This document shows positions 17,872-28,690 of a DNA stretch of 64,000 nucleotides, piece by piece; the first letter of the stretch is position 1, and every line of letters starts with the position of its first letter. Position numbers and translations under genes: made by a program. The notes beneath the pieces were generated by a model, which worked only from the letters and a program-made list of their open reading frames with translations, ran no database searches and was not told the DNA's origin. This stretch comes from Mucilaginibacter phenanthrenivorans (lineage in GTDB: Bacteria > Bacteroidota > Bacteroidia > Sphingobacteriales > Sphingobacteriaceae): assembly GCF_024721155.1 (NCBI RefSeq), contig NZ_JAHVAP010000003.1:248001-312000 (forward strand), read 5' to 3'.

Positions 17872-19986
17872 CTAAAACCCCACTCCCATATTCCAAAACA
17901 TAAAGGCCCATTTATCAACCTGCCCGCTTATAACCTGCTCAGTGCTTTGGCCTGCCCCGTGGCCTGCTTTGGTTTCGATGCGGATAATTGTTGGAGCAGG
18001 ACCTTTTTGATATTCCTGCAGGCGGGCCGCAAATTTAAACGAATGTGCCGGCACTACGCGGTCATCATGGTCAGCTGTGGTAACCATCGTAGCAGGGTAG
18101 CTGGCCGGTTTTAAGGCATGATAAGGCGAATATTTATAAAGATATTCAAACATCTCCTTCGAATCCTCTGCCGTTCCGTAATCATAGCTCCAGCCAGCGC
18201 CGGCGGTAAATTGGTTATAGCGCAACATATCCATTACGCCAACCGCCGGGAACGCTACCTTGCAGAGGTCGGGCCGCTGGGCCATTACGGCACCAACAAG
18301 CAGGCCGCCGTTTGATCCGCCGGAAATTGCCAGGTAATCCTTAGACGTATATTTATGTTTGATGAGGTATTCTGCCGCAGCAATAAAGTCGTCAAAAACA
18401 TTTTGCTTTTTCATCTTAATACCTGCCTTATGCCATTTTTCGCCATACTCGCCACCACCACGCAGGTTGGGTACCGCGTAAATACCACCATGTTCCAGCA
18501 AAATAATGTTCGAGGTGCTGAAGGCTGGCGTAAGGCTGATGCTGAAACCGCCATAGGCATAAAGCAACAAAGGATTTTTGCCATTCATCACCGTTCCTTT
18601 TTTATAGGTGATGATCATCGGGATCTTTGTTCCATCCTTGGATGGATAAAAGACCTGCTTGCTTTCGTATTGTTCCGGATCAAACTGAACGCCGGATTTT
18701 TTATACACAGTTGATGCCCCTGTTGCAATATCCAACTTAAAGATTGTTGGTGGATACACATAATTGGTGAAGGTATAATAGGTTTCCTTTTCCTCCTGTT
18801 TGGCGCCAAAACCGCTTGCCGTTCCTATTGATGGTAAGGTGATGGTACGCTCCAGTTTGCCATCCATATTATACTGCAACACAAGGGAGGTTGCATCCTT
18901 CAGGTATTCGGCAAAGATCTTTCCGCCGCCTGTTGATGCATTCAGCACGTTGCTGGTTGCGGGGATCAGGTCCTTCCAGTTTATTGGTTTCGGATCAGCT
19001 GCATCTACAGTTACAATTTTAAAATTAGGCGAATATAAATTAGTCAGGATATAAAGCTTACTGCCGACATTGCCTAATACGCCATGCTGATTGTCAAAAT
19101 TATCAACTACGTTAATTATGAAGCTGTTGGGGTTGCTGAGATCCTGGATATAAAGTTCATTGCCGGTTGTTTCCTTAGCAGCCGAGATCACCAAAAAGCG
19201 CTCATCTTCAGTAAGTGACGCACCGATGTAGCGCCGGGGTGTTTTGTCGCCGCCGAAAATTAGCACGTCAGTATTTTGCTGTGTGCCAAGCTTATGGTAG
19301 AACAGTTTGTGGTATTGCGTGATACCTGCCAGCTGACTACCAGCCTTGGGTTTATCGTAACTGCTGTAGTAAAAGCCCTCGTTTCCCTTCCAGGCAATTC
19401 CGCTGAACTTAATGTCGATAAGCGTATCGCCGATCATGCTTTTATCACCGGTTTTTATAACGATCACCTTGCGCCAGTCGCTGCCACCCTCTGAAAGCTG
19501 GTAGGCGGCCATGCTGCCGTCTTTGGTGAAATCTATCCCCTGCAGAGAGGTGGTGCCATCGGCAGAAAATTTATTGGGATCAAGGAATACCTCAGGCGTT
19601 CCATCGCCCACCTGCCGCCATAAAACCGACTGGCTTTGCAGGCCATCGTTCTTATAAAAATAGGTGTATTTACCCTCCTTAAACGGAGCGCTGTATTTTT
19701 CGTAGTTCCATAACTTTTTTAGGCGCGCGTGCATGGCGTCGCGGTAAGGAATCTGGCCCAGGTAGTCCTGGGTAACTTTGTTCTCTTCTGTAACCCACTC
19801 CTTCGTGTCGGCGGCGCGATCATCTTCCAGCCAGCGGTAAGGGTCGGGCACTGTGGTGCCGAAATAGGTGTTAACAGTATCAACCTTTTTTGTAACGGGG
19901 TAAGCTATAGTTTTTTTATTCATTTGTTGGGCAAAAGCAAAGCTGCAAATTAAAACAGCTGCGGATAAACAGGTAATCGTTTTCAT
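17872..19986 (-). CDS. Prolyl oligopeptidase (S9A)
   Basis: Exported serine peptidase that cleaves after proline in short peptides, 704 aa. The N-terminal part is a seven-bladed propeller (about 90-440) and the C-terminal part an alpha/beta hydrolase. The catalytic triad is Ser558 in SGGSNGG, Asp in DHDDRVVP (about 641-642) and His676 in KAGHGAG. The start at 19986 gives a clean signal peptide (MKTITCLSAAVLICSFAFAQ); the longer in-frame start at 20154 would add 56 residues encoded by the repeat-rich gap and is rejected. Confidence 0.95.
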   Translation of the reverse strand: MKTITCLSAAVLICSFAFAQQMNKKTIAYPVTKKVDTVNTYFGTTVPDPYRWLEDDRAADTKEWVTEENKVTQDYLGQIPYRDAMHARLKKLWNYEKYSAPFKEGKYTYFYKNDGLQSQSVLWRQVGDGTPEVFLDPNKFSADGTTSLQGIDFTKDGSMAAYQLSEGGSDWRKVIVIKTGDKSMIGDTLIDIKFSGIAWKGNEGFYYSSYDKPKAGSQLAGITQYHKLFYHKLGTQQNTDVLIFGGDKTPRRYIGASLTEDERFLVISAAKETTGNELYIQDLSNPNSFIINVVDNFDNQHGVLGNVGSKLYILTNLYSPNFKIVTVDAADPKPINWKDLIPATSNVLNASTGGGKIFAEYLKDATSLVLQYNMDGKLERTITLPSIGTASGFGAKQEEKETYYTFTNYVYPPTIFKLDIATGASTVYKKSGVQFDPEQYESKQVFYPSKDGTKIPMIITYKKGTVMNGKNPLLLYAYGGFSISLTPAFSTSNIILLEHGGIYAVPNLRGGGEYGEKWHKAGIKMKKQNVFDDFIAAAEYLIKHKYTSKDYLAISGGSNGGLLVGAVMAQRPDLCKVAFPAVGVMDMLRYNQFTAGAGWSYDYGTAEDSKEMFEYLYKYSPYHALKPASYPATMVTTADHDDRVVPAHSFKFAARLQEYQKGPAPTIIRIETKAGHGAGQSTEQVISGQVDKWAFMFWNMGVGF

Positions 19987-20071
19987 TGCAAAATTGTGGG
20001 TTGGCAAGCTAAGGTATGTTTTTTTGGGGAAAGGGAAAAGGGTGGGCAGGATACAACATCTTGCATTACAC

Positions 20072-20192
20072 GGCAGGCCTGCGACCTGCGCTATCGAACT
20101 TCGCCCCTTCAGAACTTGGGATTGCAATGAAACCTTTACCGTTCCTGACCCCAAAGGGGTCTAACAAATCAGCGTAGGTCGCAGGCCTGCGC
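20072..20192. repeat. GC-rich inverted repeat upstream of dnaG
   Basis: gcaggcctgcgacctgcgct (20073-20092) is complementary, with one mismatch, to agcgtaggtcgcaggcctgc (20171-20190). Inside is a second small palindrome, gacccc-aaa-ggggtc (20147-20161). The whole 356-bp gap between the oligopeptidase and dnaG carries this element, a degraded hairpin relative of 4205-4233 near 20212, and the dnaG promoter box. Confidence 0.7.
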
Positions 20193-20305
20193 TAAAAACG
20201 GTGTAAGTTTTAAACCCATCGTTATTGAAAAAACCCTGCTAAATTTTTTATTCCACACCCTCATCACTTTAGCAAAATCATCTTTTTAACGCGGCATAAA
20301 AAAGC

Positions 20306-20313
20306 TATTTTTG
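20306..20313 (+). promoter_or_regulatory. Predicted -7 box for dnaG
   Basis: TATTTTTG matches TAnnTTTG exactly, 29 bases before the dnaG ATG. No convincing -33 element is visible. Confidence 0.5.
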
Positions 20314-20342
20314 TGATTACACTTTAGGTACTGCGTTAATTA

Positions 20343-22262
20343 ATGATCACCAAACCCACCATCGACCGTATTATGGAAGCCACAGATATTGTGGAGGTGA
20401 TAGGTGAGTTTGTGCAGTTAAAAAAACGCGGCGCCAATTACGTGGGCTTGTCGCCGTTTGCCAATGAGCGGACGCCATCGTTCACGGTATCACCTGCGAA
20501 GGGCATCTTTAAGGATTTTTCATCGGGGAAGGGCGGCTCGGCCATTACTTTTTTAATGGAGCTGGAGAAGTTTACCTACCCCGAAGCGCTTAAATGGCTG
20601 GCCAAAAAATACGGCATCGAGGTTGAGGAAACGATTGAAAGCACGGAAAATCGCGAAGAGGAAAATCGTCGCGAAAGTTTGATGATCGTAAGCGGGTATG
20701 CAGCTAAGTTTTTTCATGAAAGCCTGCTGGATACTGACGAGGGCCAAAGTATAGGCCTGAGCTATTTTAAGGAACGCGGCTTTAGTAACGAAACGATAAA
20801 GAAATTCGAGCTTGGTTACTCGCCCGATCAATGGGAAGCCTTTACCGGGCAGGCACTAAAGGATGGCTACCAGGAAGAATTCCTGGCGGAAACAGGGCTC
20901 TCAGTTAAACGTGACAATGGTTCGCTGTATGACCGTTACAGGGGGCGTGTAATGTTCCCGATCCATAGCTTTACAGGCAGGGTAATAGCCTTTGGCGGGC
21001 GTACGCTAAAAAGCGATAAGAACGTTCCCAAATATGTAAACTCTCCCGAATCGGAGATTTACCATAAATCAAATGTACTTTACGGGCTTTTCTTTGCAAA
21101 GAAGGCCATCCGTGAAGAGGATAATTGCTATTTGGTGGAGGGTTACGCCGATGTACTATCGGTACACCAGGCGGGCATTGAAAATGTGGTGGCTTCATCA
21201 GGCACCTCGCTTACTGTTGAACAGATCAGGCTGATAAGCCGCTTTACCAAAAACATAACCATTTTATATGATGGTGATGCAGCCGGTATAAAGGCATCGC
21301 TCCGGGGCCTGGATATGATCTTACAGGAGGGTCTCAACGTAAAGGTAGTACTGTTTCCTGACGGGCATGATCCGGATTCCTTTGTCCGCAACTTTGGGAC
21401 AAACGGGTTTAAGAAGCATATCGACGAAAATAAAAAGGACTTTATCCTCTTTAAAACGGATATCCTTTTAAAAGAGGCCGGAAACGATCCGATCAAAAAA
21501 GCTGAGGTGATCAGGGAAATTGTTGAAAGCATCGCCAAAATCCCCGACTCAATAAAAGCATCGGTATTTATAAAGGAATGCAGCTACCAGTTACAGATAG
21601 ACGAGCGCGCGCTGTTGTCCGAGTTGAACAAAATGCGGTCGGCGAAGGCGAAAAAGGATGGCCAGCAAGGTTTTCGTACAGCGCCTGCTGATGAGCCGCA
21701 ATTTGATGAGCCTGAAGTAAGGATTGAAAGAGCGGACGAGTTTACACAGGAAAAGGAAATAATACGGTTATTGTTGCTTTATGGCAACAAAGTGATAGAC
21801 TGGGACGGCATCGCAAACACGTACATTGGTCCGTTTATGATAGCCGAGCTAAGTGATGTAGAGTTTGAGAATACTACCTGCAAAGTATTCGTCGAAATTT
21901 ATCGCAGGGAAGTGGAGAACGGCGTGCTGCCAGATGAACAATATTTTATCCATTATGCCGACAAGGAAATTGTTGACCTTGCGGTAAATCAGATCGCCAC
22001 GAAATATACGCTCAGCGAAAACTGGTACGAGATGCACAAGATCCTGGTGAATGACGAACAGGTGAATATGAAGGCTACCATTTTGGGCGCTATCTTCCAT
22101 CTCAAAAAACAAAAGGTCGGTAAAATATTGGAGGGGTTACGTAAGGAATTGCAAAACACCAGCGCTGAAGCCGACCAGGAGATCCTGCTCAATCAATACA
22201 TGCACATGAAGAAGGTGGAGAAAACCATTTCGGATTACTTGGGTTCAGTAATTTTGAAATAA
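20343..22262 (+). CDS. dnaG: DNA primase lacking the zinc-ribbon ligands
   Basis: Synthesises RNA primers for replication and works with the DnaB helicase, 639 aa. The TOPRIM domain (about 255-340) shows YLVEGYADVLSVHQAG and ILYDGDAAGIKAS; a C-terminal helicase-binding region follows. The N-terminal CHC2-type domain keeps its fold-defining residues (SPFANERTPSFTVSP), but all four expected zinc ligands are replaced: Ser37, Ala40, Asp58 and Ser61 stand where Cys, His, Cys and Cys are in E. coli. From memory many Flavobacteriia and Sphingobacteriia share this, so it is probably lineage-wide. It overlaps the next gene by one base (TAATG). Confidence 0.95.
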   Translation: MITKPTIDRIMEATDIVEVIGEFVQLKKRGANYVGLSPFANERTPSFTVSPAKGIFKDFSSGKGGSAITFLMELEKFTYPEALKWLAKKYGIEVEETIESTENREEENRRESLMIVSGYAAKFFHESLLDTDEGQSIGLSYFKERGFSNETIKKFELGYSPDQWEAFTGQALKDGYQEEFLAETGLSVKRDNGSLYDRYRGRVMFPIHSFTGRVIAFGGRTLKSDKNVPKYVNSPESEIYHKSNVLYGLFFAKKAIREEDNCYLVEGYADVLSVHQAGIENVVASSGTSLTVEQIRLISRFTKNITILYDGDAAGIKASLRGLDMILQEGLNVKVVLFPDGHDPDSFVRNFGTNGFKKHIDENKKDFILFKTDILLKEAGNDPIKKAEVIREIVESIAKIPDSIKASVFIKECSYQLQIDERALLSELNKMRSAKAKKDGQQGFRTAPADEPQFDEPEVRIERADEFTQEKEIIRLLLLYGNKVIDWDGIANTYIGPFMIAELSDVEFENTTCKVFVEIYRREVENGVLPDEQYFIHYADKEIVDLAVNQIATKYTLSENWYEMHKILVNDEQVNMKATILGAIFHLKKQKVGKILEGLRKELQNTSAEADQEILLNQYMHMKKVEKTISDYLGSVILK

Positions 22263-22630
22263 TGGCGCAACATCTCGATCTTGGTCGCCGCGGGGAGGCC
22301 CTCGCAAAAGCTCATCTTGAAAAGGAAGGCTACGAGATTATGGATGAGAACTGGACGCATGGCCGGTTAGAGGTCGACCTTATTGCGTATAAAAACAAGA
22401 TAATTATATTTACGGAGGTAAAAACCCGAACCGGAAACGGTTTTGGCGAGCCGGAGGATTTTGTAGATGCCCGCAAACAAAGATTATTGGTGGAAGCGGC
22501 GGAGGAATATATTTACCTGATGAACCACCAGGGCGAAGTACGGTTTGATATTATATCGATATTATTTGACAGGAATAACAATTTTATACTAAAACACATA
22601 GAAGACGCATTTTGGCCCACAGCCATGTAA
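22262..22630 (+). CDS. YraN/UPF0102 family nuclease-like protein
   Basis: 122 aa of the UPF0102 (YraN) family, with a restriction-endonuclease-like fold. Visible are the N-terminal GRRGEALAKAHLEKEGYEI helix and the catalytic-type motif E-x-D-L-I-A (LEVDLIAYK) followed by FTEVKTR, giving an intact E/D-x(n)-ExK core. The biological role is not established in bacteria generally. It overlaps dnaG by one base, so the two are probably co-translated. Confidence 0.9.
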   Translation: MAQHLDLGRRGEALAKAHLEKEGYEIMDENWTHGRLEVDLIAYKNKIIIFTEVKTRTGNGFGEPEDFVDARKQRLLVEAAEEYIYLMNHQGEVRFDIISILFDRNNNFILKHIEDAFWPTAM

Positions 22631-22631
22631 G

Positions 22632-23693
22632 ATGGATAAATTACTAAAAACATTCCCGGTTGCGCTTATAATAATACTGTTATATAGCTGCAAACAAGAA
22701 CCAAAGCAAGCCACTGTCAGTCTGACACCCCTCGCAGGAGCCGGGTATAAAACAGGTGATAAGGTTGTAATAAAAATCCACAACGCTGAAAATGTAAAAC
22801 CTGATTCCGTAATATATTCGCTTGATTCAGTAAGGGTCGTTTCTGTGAAGGACTCATCAGCCATAACGCTCGGCACCGACACCATGAAGGTGGGTACGCG
22901 CCTGATAACTGCCAAATGGTACTTGAACGGAAACAGCAGCGAGGCATCTACCACCATCTTCCTGCTTCCGGCAAAGGCGCCGGAAGAATACACCTATAAG
23001 ATTGAAAAAGTTTACCCTCACGACACCAGCTCATATACGGAAGGTTTGGAATACCATGACGGCTATTTATATGAAAGTACGGGCAACGCCGGGCATTCCA
23101 CACTTAGAAAAAATAACCTTGAAACCGGGAAGGCCGAACATGTGATTAAACTTGATGACAAGTACTTTGGCGAAGGGTTAACGATGATCGGCAACAAGAT
23201 CATTCAGTTTACCTATCGGCAAAAAATTGGCTTTGTTTATGATAAAAATACCTTTAAAAGGCTGAGTACGTTTCCTTACTACGCTGGTGTAGAAGGCTGG
23301 GGTGTAAGTAACGATGGCAAAAAGATCTTTATTGACGACAGCACAAACAGGATCTGGTTCCTGGATAAGAATGACTACCATGAAACCGGTTATATAGATG
23401 TTTATGATAATAAGACCCGGATAGACAGCGTGAATGAGCTTGAGTATATCGACCACAAACTTTATTCAAATGTTTTTCTGAGGGATACAATATTAGTGAT
23501 CGACCCAAAAACGGGAGCCGTATTACAGCGGGTGGATATGGCTAACCTGTATCCATTAGCTGATCGGCCAAAAACTTACGATAACGGTAACAACGTTTTG
23601 AATGGGATTGCCTGGGATGAAAAAGGTAAGCGGCTGTTTGTAACCGGCAAAAGGTGGCCGCATTTATACCAGGTAAAGTTTATAAAAAAGTAA
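22632..23693 (+). CDS. Glutaminyl-peptide cyclotransferase, lipoprotein (copy 1)
   Basis: 353-aa predicted lipoprotein (lipobox LLYSC, Cys20). After a beta-sandwich, Ig-like N-terminal segment (about 25-118) comes a five-bladed propeller of the plant/bacterial glutamine cyclotransferase family, which converts N-terminal Gln to pyroglutamate. Family marks are TEGLEYHDGYLYES, FGEGLTMIGNKI and GVEGWGVSNDGK. It starts one base after yraN and likely shares its transcript. A paralogue follows 100 bases downstream. Pyroglutamate formation by such enzymes is known to be important on exported Bacteroidota proteins. Confidence 0.9.
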   Translation: MDKLLKTFPVALIIILLYSCKQEPKQATVSLTPLAGAGYKTGDKVVIKIHNAENVKPDSVIYSLDSVRVVSVKDSSAITLGTDTMKVGTRLITAKWYLNGNSSEASTTIFLLPAKAPEEYTYKIEKVYPHDTSSYTEGLEYHDGYLYESTGNAGHSTLRKNNLETGKAEHVIKLDDKYFGEGLTMIGNKIIQFTYRQKIGFVYDKNTFKRLSTFPYYAGVEGWGVSNDGKKIFIDDSTNRIWFLDKNDYHETGYIDVYDNKTRIDSVNELEYIDHKLYSNVFLRDTILVIDPKTGAVLQRVDMANLYPLADRPKTYDNGNNVLNGIAWDEKGKRLFVTGKRWPHLYQVKFIKK

Positions 23694-23793
23694 AGCATAT
23701 CTTTATTTTTGGCAGGAAGGAATTGTTGGTATAGAAATATTTAAAAACAAAAAACGTTCAATCGGAATTCTGGCAGTAGCCAAATACAATAAA

Positions 23794-24867
23794 ATGAAAT
23801 TCAAGTTTAAAATAACAATAGCTACAGCCTGCTTATTTGCTTTTGGTTGTACCCCAAAGTCGCAGGATAATGGCATAACGATAAGCCCGGAAGCCGGCTC
23901 AAGCTATAAAACAGGCGATGTGGTTAACGTCCAGGCGCATGCTGCCGGTTCAAAGCCCGATTCAATTGTTTACCTGCTTGATTCTGTAAAAGTCGGTTCA
24001 AAAAAAGACACAACCGTATTTGCTCTAAAAACCGATACGCTGCCTTTGGGCCCAAGGGTGATTACGGCGAAGGTTTATACGGCGGGCAAAAACCAGGATG
24101 TTTCTACTAACATTGTACTGCTGCCGGCAAAAGCACCCGTTGAATATACTTATAAGGTTGACAAGGTTTTCCCGCACGACACCTCATGCTACACAGAGGG
24201 CCTACTTTATGAGGATGGCTTTTTGTACGAAAGCGGCGGCGGCTATTTAACCCCGCCCCTGGGGCAGGAAGTTACCGGGCAGTCGAGCTTACGCAAAGTT
24301 GACCTTAACACCGGGAAACCGGTGCAAAAGGTAATGAATGATCCTAAAGTTTTTGGTGAGGGAATCTCGATTGTAGACGATAAGATCATCCAGCTTACCT
24401 ACCTTGAAAAGATAGGATACGTATATGATAAAAAAACCTTTAAACTGTTAAGCACCTTTACAAATAATGTCGGAATTGAAGGCTGGGGTATGTGCTTTGA
24501 CGGCAAGAAGCTGTACATGGATGATAAAACCAATCGTATTTACTTCCTGGATAAAAATAATTACCGACAGATCGGCTACATAGATGTGTACGATGACAAA
24601 GGCGCTGTAAACGAAGTAAACGAGCTGGAATACATAGACGGAAAGCTGTATGCCAACGTTTATAAAACCAATAACATCATAGTAATTGATCCCAAAACCG
24701 GTGCAGTATTGCAAAAGATAGATCTGACCAGCCTGTATCCAGAAGACAAGCGTGCGCCTAACGCTGATGTGTTGAACGGGATTGCTTATGATGCTGCCAC
24801 CAAAAGGATCTTCATCACCGGCAAGAAATGGCCGCACTTGTACCAGGTAAGTTTTGTGAAGAAATAG
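23794..24867 (+). CDS. Glutaminyl-peptide cyclotransferase, lipoprotein (copy 2)
   Basis: 357-aa paralogue of the preceding gene with the same layout: lipobox FAFGC (Cys19), Ig-like domain with SSYKTGDVVNVQAHA, then the propeller with TEGLLYEDGFLYES, FGEGISIVDDKI and GIEGWGMCFDGK. It carries a short extra loop (YLTPPLGQEVTGQ) not found in copy 1. Active-site glutamates are kept in both copies as far as I can align them. A strong terminator follows. Confidence 0.9.
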   Translation: MKFKFKITIATACLFAFGCTPKSQDNGITISPEAGSSYKTGDVVNVQAHAAGSKPDSIVYLLDSVKVGSKKDTTVFALKTDTLPLGPRVITAKVYTAGKNQDVSTNIVLLPAKAPVEYTYKVDKVFPHDTSCYTEGLLYEDGFLYESGGGYLTPPLGQEVTGQSSLRKVDLNTGKPVQKVMNDPKVFGEGISIVDDKIIQLTYLEKIGYVYDKKTFKLLSTFTNNVGIEGWGMCFDGKKLYMDDKTNRIYFLDKNNYRQIGYIDVYDDKGAVNEVNELEYIDGKLYANVYKTNNIIVIDPKTGAVLQKIDLTSLYPEDKRAPNADVLNGIAYDAATKRIFITGKKWPHLYQVSFVKK

Positions 24868-24880
24868 GAGTTAAATAAAA

Positions 24881-24908
24881 ATGCCGGGACAAGCGCCCGG
24901 CATTTTTT
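24881..24908 (+). terminator. Rho-independent terminator
   Basis: atgccggg (24881-24888) and cccggcat (24896-24903) flank a seven-base loop and are followed by a T-run. It ends the dnaG-yraN-cyclase transcript. Confidence 0.88.
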
Positions 24909-24927
24909 ATAAATATCCCTTAACGTT

Positions 24928-24941
24928 CCCCCTTTAGGGGG
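24928..24941. repeat. CCCCCTTTAGGGGG palindrome
   Basis: Five-base GC arms around ttta, immediately followed by ccaggggg, just downstream of pgi. Related CCCC/GGGG palindromes occur at 20147-20161 and 30026-30037, each within intergenic DNA. Confidence 0.5.
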
Positions 24942-24949
24942 CCAGGGGG

Positions 24950-26674
<1,725 letters not shown>

Positions 26675-26783
26675 TTATTTTAACCGGAAAGCCTGAACTG
26701 ATAGTGTTAATACAACACGGTATACTTAGTGTTTGTTTTACAATAAGTGAATTGTCATATTTATAACAATTTTTACATCTTGT

Positions 26784-26816
26784 TTTGAATTTCAAAATAA
26801 ATATTTAATATATTTG
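26784..26816 (+). promoter_or_regulatory. Complete Bacteroidota promoter
   Basis: TTTG at 26784-26787 and TATATTTG at 26809-26816 with 21 bases between them give both the -33 and -7 elements at the usual spacing. The next gene starts at 26883, leaving a 5' leader of about 60 bases. This is the clearest promoter in the window. Confidence 0.7.
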
Positions 26817-26882
26817 TGTCAATGATAAAATAACTGAAAATTTTTATCAATTTATTAATCTACTTAAATACACTAACTGACC

Positions 26883-27320
26883 ATGTTCGAAAAACTGTTT
26901 ATGCTTGTCAAAAATAACGCTGGGACGGCTGTTATAGACAATCCTGCGATTCCTGCAAAATACCATGAGGCAGTAATCAATGAAGCTTCAAGTTCCATTA
27001 TCGAGGTGTTAAAAAACCAACTGGAGACGGGTAAGATAAAGGATTTAATAAAATTCTTTCAATTTTCAGGCATTTACAACAACGCATTAGTATCGAGCAT
27101 CATTAATAAATTTGCTAACAAGCTGAACAATTTTTACGGTATTGAGCCCGCTTCTGCTATGCAGGCAGCCAACACCTTAATAACACCTGTTATGGAGGAA
27201 TTGGTAAAGGAGTCAAAAGACGCTAAAAATATCGACTTTGGCTTAAGCAACTTCATATCAAAATTGAGCGGTAACCGCGCCGATATGAGTATGCTGGTTA
27301 ACCAGATGATGGTTGCTTAA
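26883..27320 (+). CDS. Small helical protein of unknown function
   Basis: 145 aa, no signal peptide or membrane helix, and mainly predicted amphipathic helices (for example KYHEAVINEASSSIIEVLKNQL and NKFANKLNNFYG). It contains few Cys or Trp and ends SMLVNQMMVA. It loosely recalls DUF937-type proteins but I cannot support that name. It has its own promoter and terminator, so it is a single-gene unit, probably well expressed in the cytosol. Confidence 0.75.
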   Translation: MFEKLFMLVKNNAGTAVIDNPAIPAKYHEAVINEASSSIIEVLKNQLETGKIKDLIKFFQFSGIYNNALVSSIINKFANKLNNFYGIEPASAMQAANTLITPVMEELVKESKDAKNIDFGLSNFISKLSGNRADMSMLVNQMMVA

Positions 27321-27348
27321 TATAGAGTTGTAGCGTTATAAAGATTTT

Positions 27349-27387
27349 AAGGGTTGTAGAGGTTAAACTTTACAACCCTTTTTTTTA
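27349..27387 (+). terminator. Rho-independent terminator
   Basis: aagggttgta (27349-27358) pairs with tacaaccctt (27371-27380) and is followed by a T-run. It ends the small helical protein gene and faces the convergent DUF3078 gene. Confidence 0.85.
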
Positions 27388-27409
27388 TCAAAGCTGAAGG
27401 GCTATTGCT

Positions 27410-28417
27410 TTACGGGAAATGATAGATAACTCCCAAAGCTATGCCCTCGGTTCCCTGCACTTGCGATGAGGTGTTTTTGTCGTAAAGCATTGTGCCGTTA
27501 AGTGTAAAGGCTATAAGGCGGCTAACTTTAGAGGTAAGCAACAGGTCAACGCGGTGGCTGGTATAGGCCAGTGCTTGTTGGTAAGGTATAAACAACGCAT
27601 AGCGCACGTTAAGGTGTGTGGTTTTTGATAGGTCCTTATCCAAAGTAGCCACAGCCTGGAAAGCCAGTTCGTTCAATATGGTTTTACCGATTGGCACACC
27701 GTAGTTGGTAGGCTGGTAGTGATAAATGGTTGTATCTAAAACAAATGTCTGTCGCGCTGTTCCTGTACCAAGGCGAAGATCAAAATACTTGGTGGGCTTA
27801 TATTCGAAACCAATTGACTCGGTTAAGTACCCCGGCGACATGATATTTGAAATGAGCTGTGAAACATTACGTCCAACGGAATCAGTTGTATAATTATATC
27901 CCTTATCAAACTGCGACTCGAACGTTAACGCCCCAAAGAAGGACCAGTGTTTTGAAATTTGCGAAGCTAACTTATTATCAAAAAAGATGCGGTCGTTAGT
28001 TTTACGCGACCCCTGGCCTTTGTTTTTTGAGATGCCGTAGATCAGGTTAAGTTCTGATGTAAAATCGAGTGGCCTTTTGTTGTACTCAACCTTAAAATCA
28101 AAGTTGGAGCCCAGTGCGATGGAGCTGATTCCGCCGGCGCTATAGTTATTACTAAAGGCGCTCTGGCTAAAGTTTAACCCAAACAGAACAGTCTTATGCC
28201 AGTAGCTGATCTTATAATCGAGCATGGTAACCGGGATCTGTTCGCGGTGAATCTGCAGCGGCACAAAACGGAGTGGCAATGCGTTTTTTCCGGGTTCAAT
28301 GCGGTATTTGTTTAACTGGTTGGTATCAACTTTTAATGAGTCGGCATTTTGTGCATTGGCAGATAACATACAGCCAAATAACAATAACAGAAATAACCCG
28401 GGGCCGGTTTTTAACAT
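27410..28417 (-). CDS. DUF3078 outer-membrane beta-barrel protein
   Basis: 335 aa with a signal peptide (cleavage near ANAQN, residue 23). The family pattern is clear: a W-x-x-G-N-x-SQ block (ISYWHKTVLFGLNFSQSAFSNNYSAGG, given in parts), then SIALGSNFDFKVEYNKR, NLIYGISKNKGQGSRKTND, and a C-terminal barrel strand ending GVIYHFP. Predicted to sit in the outer membrane; no function is established for the family. Convergent with the preceding small gene. Confidence 0.85.
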   Translation of the reverse strand: MLKTGPGLFLLLLFGCMLSANAQNADSLKVDTNQLNKYRIEPGKNALPLRFVPLQIHREQIPVTMLDYKISYWHKTVLFGLNFSQSAFSNNYSAGGISSIALGSNFDFKVEYNKRPLDFTSELNLIYGISKNKGQGSRKTNDRIFFDNKLASQISKHWSFFGALTFESQFDKGYNYTTDSVGRNVSQLISNIMSPGYLTESIGFEYKPTKYFDLRLGTGTARQTFVLDTTIYHYQPTNYGVPIGKTILNELAFQAVATLDKDLSKTTHLNVRYALFIPYQQALAYTSHRVDLLLTSKVSRLIAFTLNGTMLYDKNTSSQVQGTEGIALGVIYHFP

Positions 28418-28493
28418 AAGCAGCAGATATTTGAGCGAAAAGCTTATAACAAAGCAAAATACGCCTTGCTACCAGCTTAAACAGTTAAGGCGC

Positions 28494-28501
28494 AAATTTA
28501 T
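28494..28501 (-). promoter_or_regulatory. Possible -7 box for the DUF3078 gene
   Basis: On the minus strand TAAATTTG matches TAnnTTTG, 76 bases before the DUF3078 start. No -33 element is evident. Confidence 0.35.
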
Positions 28502-28658
28502 TATAATATAGTTAATAATGTTATAAATAGGAGCGTAAAATAGTAATCAGTTGGCAGTTTTAAGTTGGCGCTGCTTTGATGGTGGGTATAAGTATGCCAT
28601 CGTATCAATATAATTAGCAGTGTTATCCTAAAATCTTTCTATCTTAAAAATCTTAGTT

Positions 28659-28666
28659 TAACTTTG
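28659..28666 (+). promoter_or_regulatory. Predicted -7 box for ffh
   Basis: TAACTTTG matches TAnnTTTG, 24 bases before the ffh start. A TTTC about 20 bases further upstream may stand for -33. Confidence 0.5.
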
Positions 28667-28690
28667 CATCCTCAAAATTAGATAAGTACG

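Noticed and set aside
17872..20154. Longer oligopeptidase start at 20154
   Set aside because: Adds 56 residues encoded by an intergenic repeat in front of a complete signal peptide at 19986.
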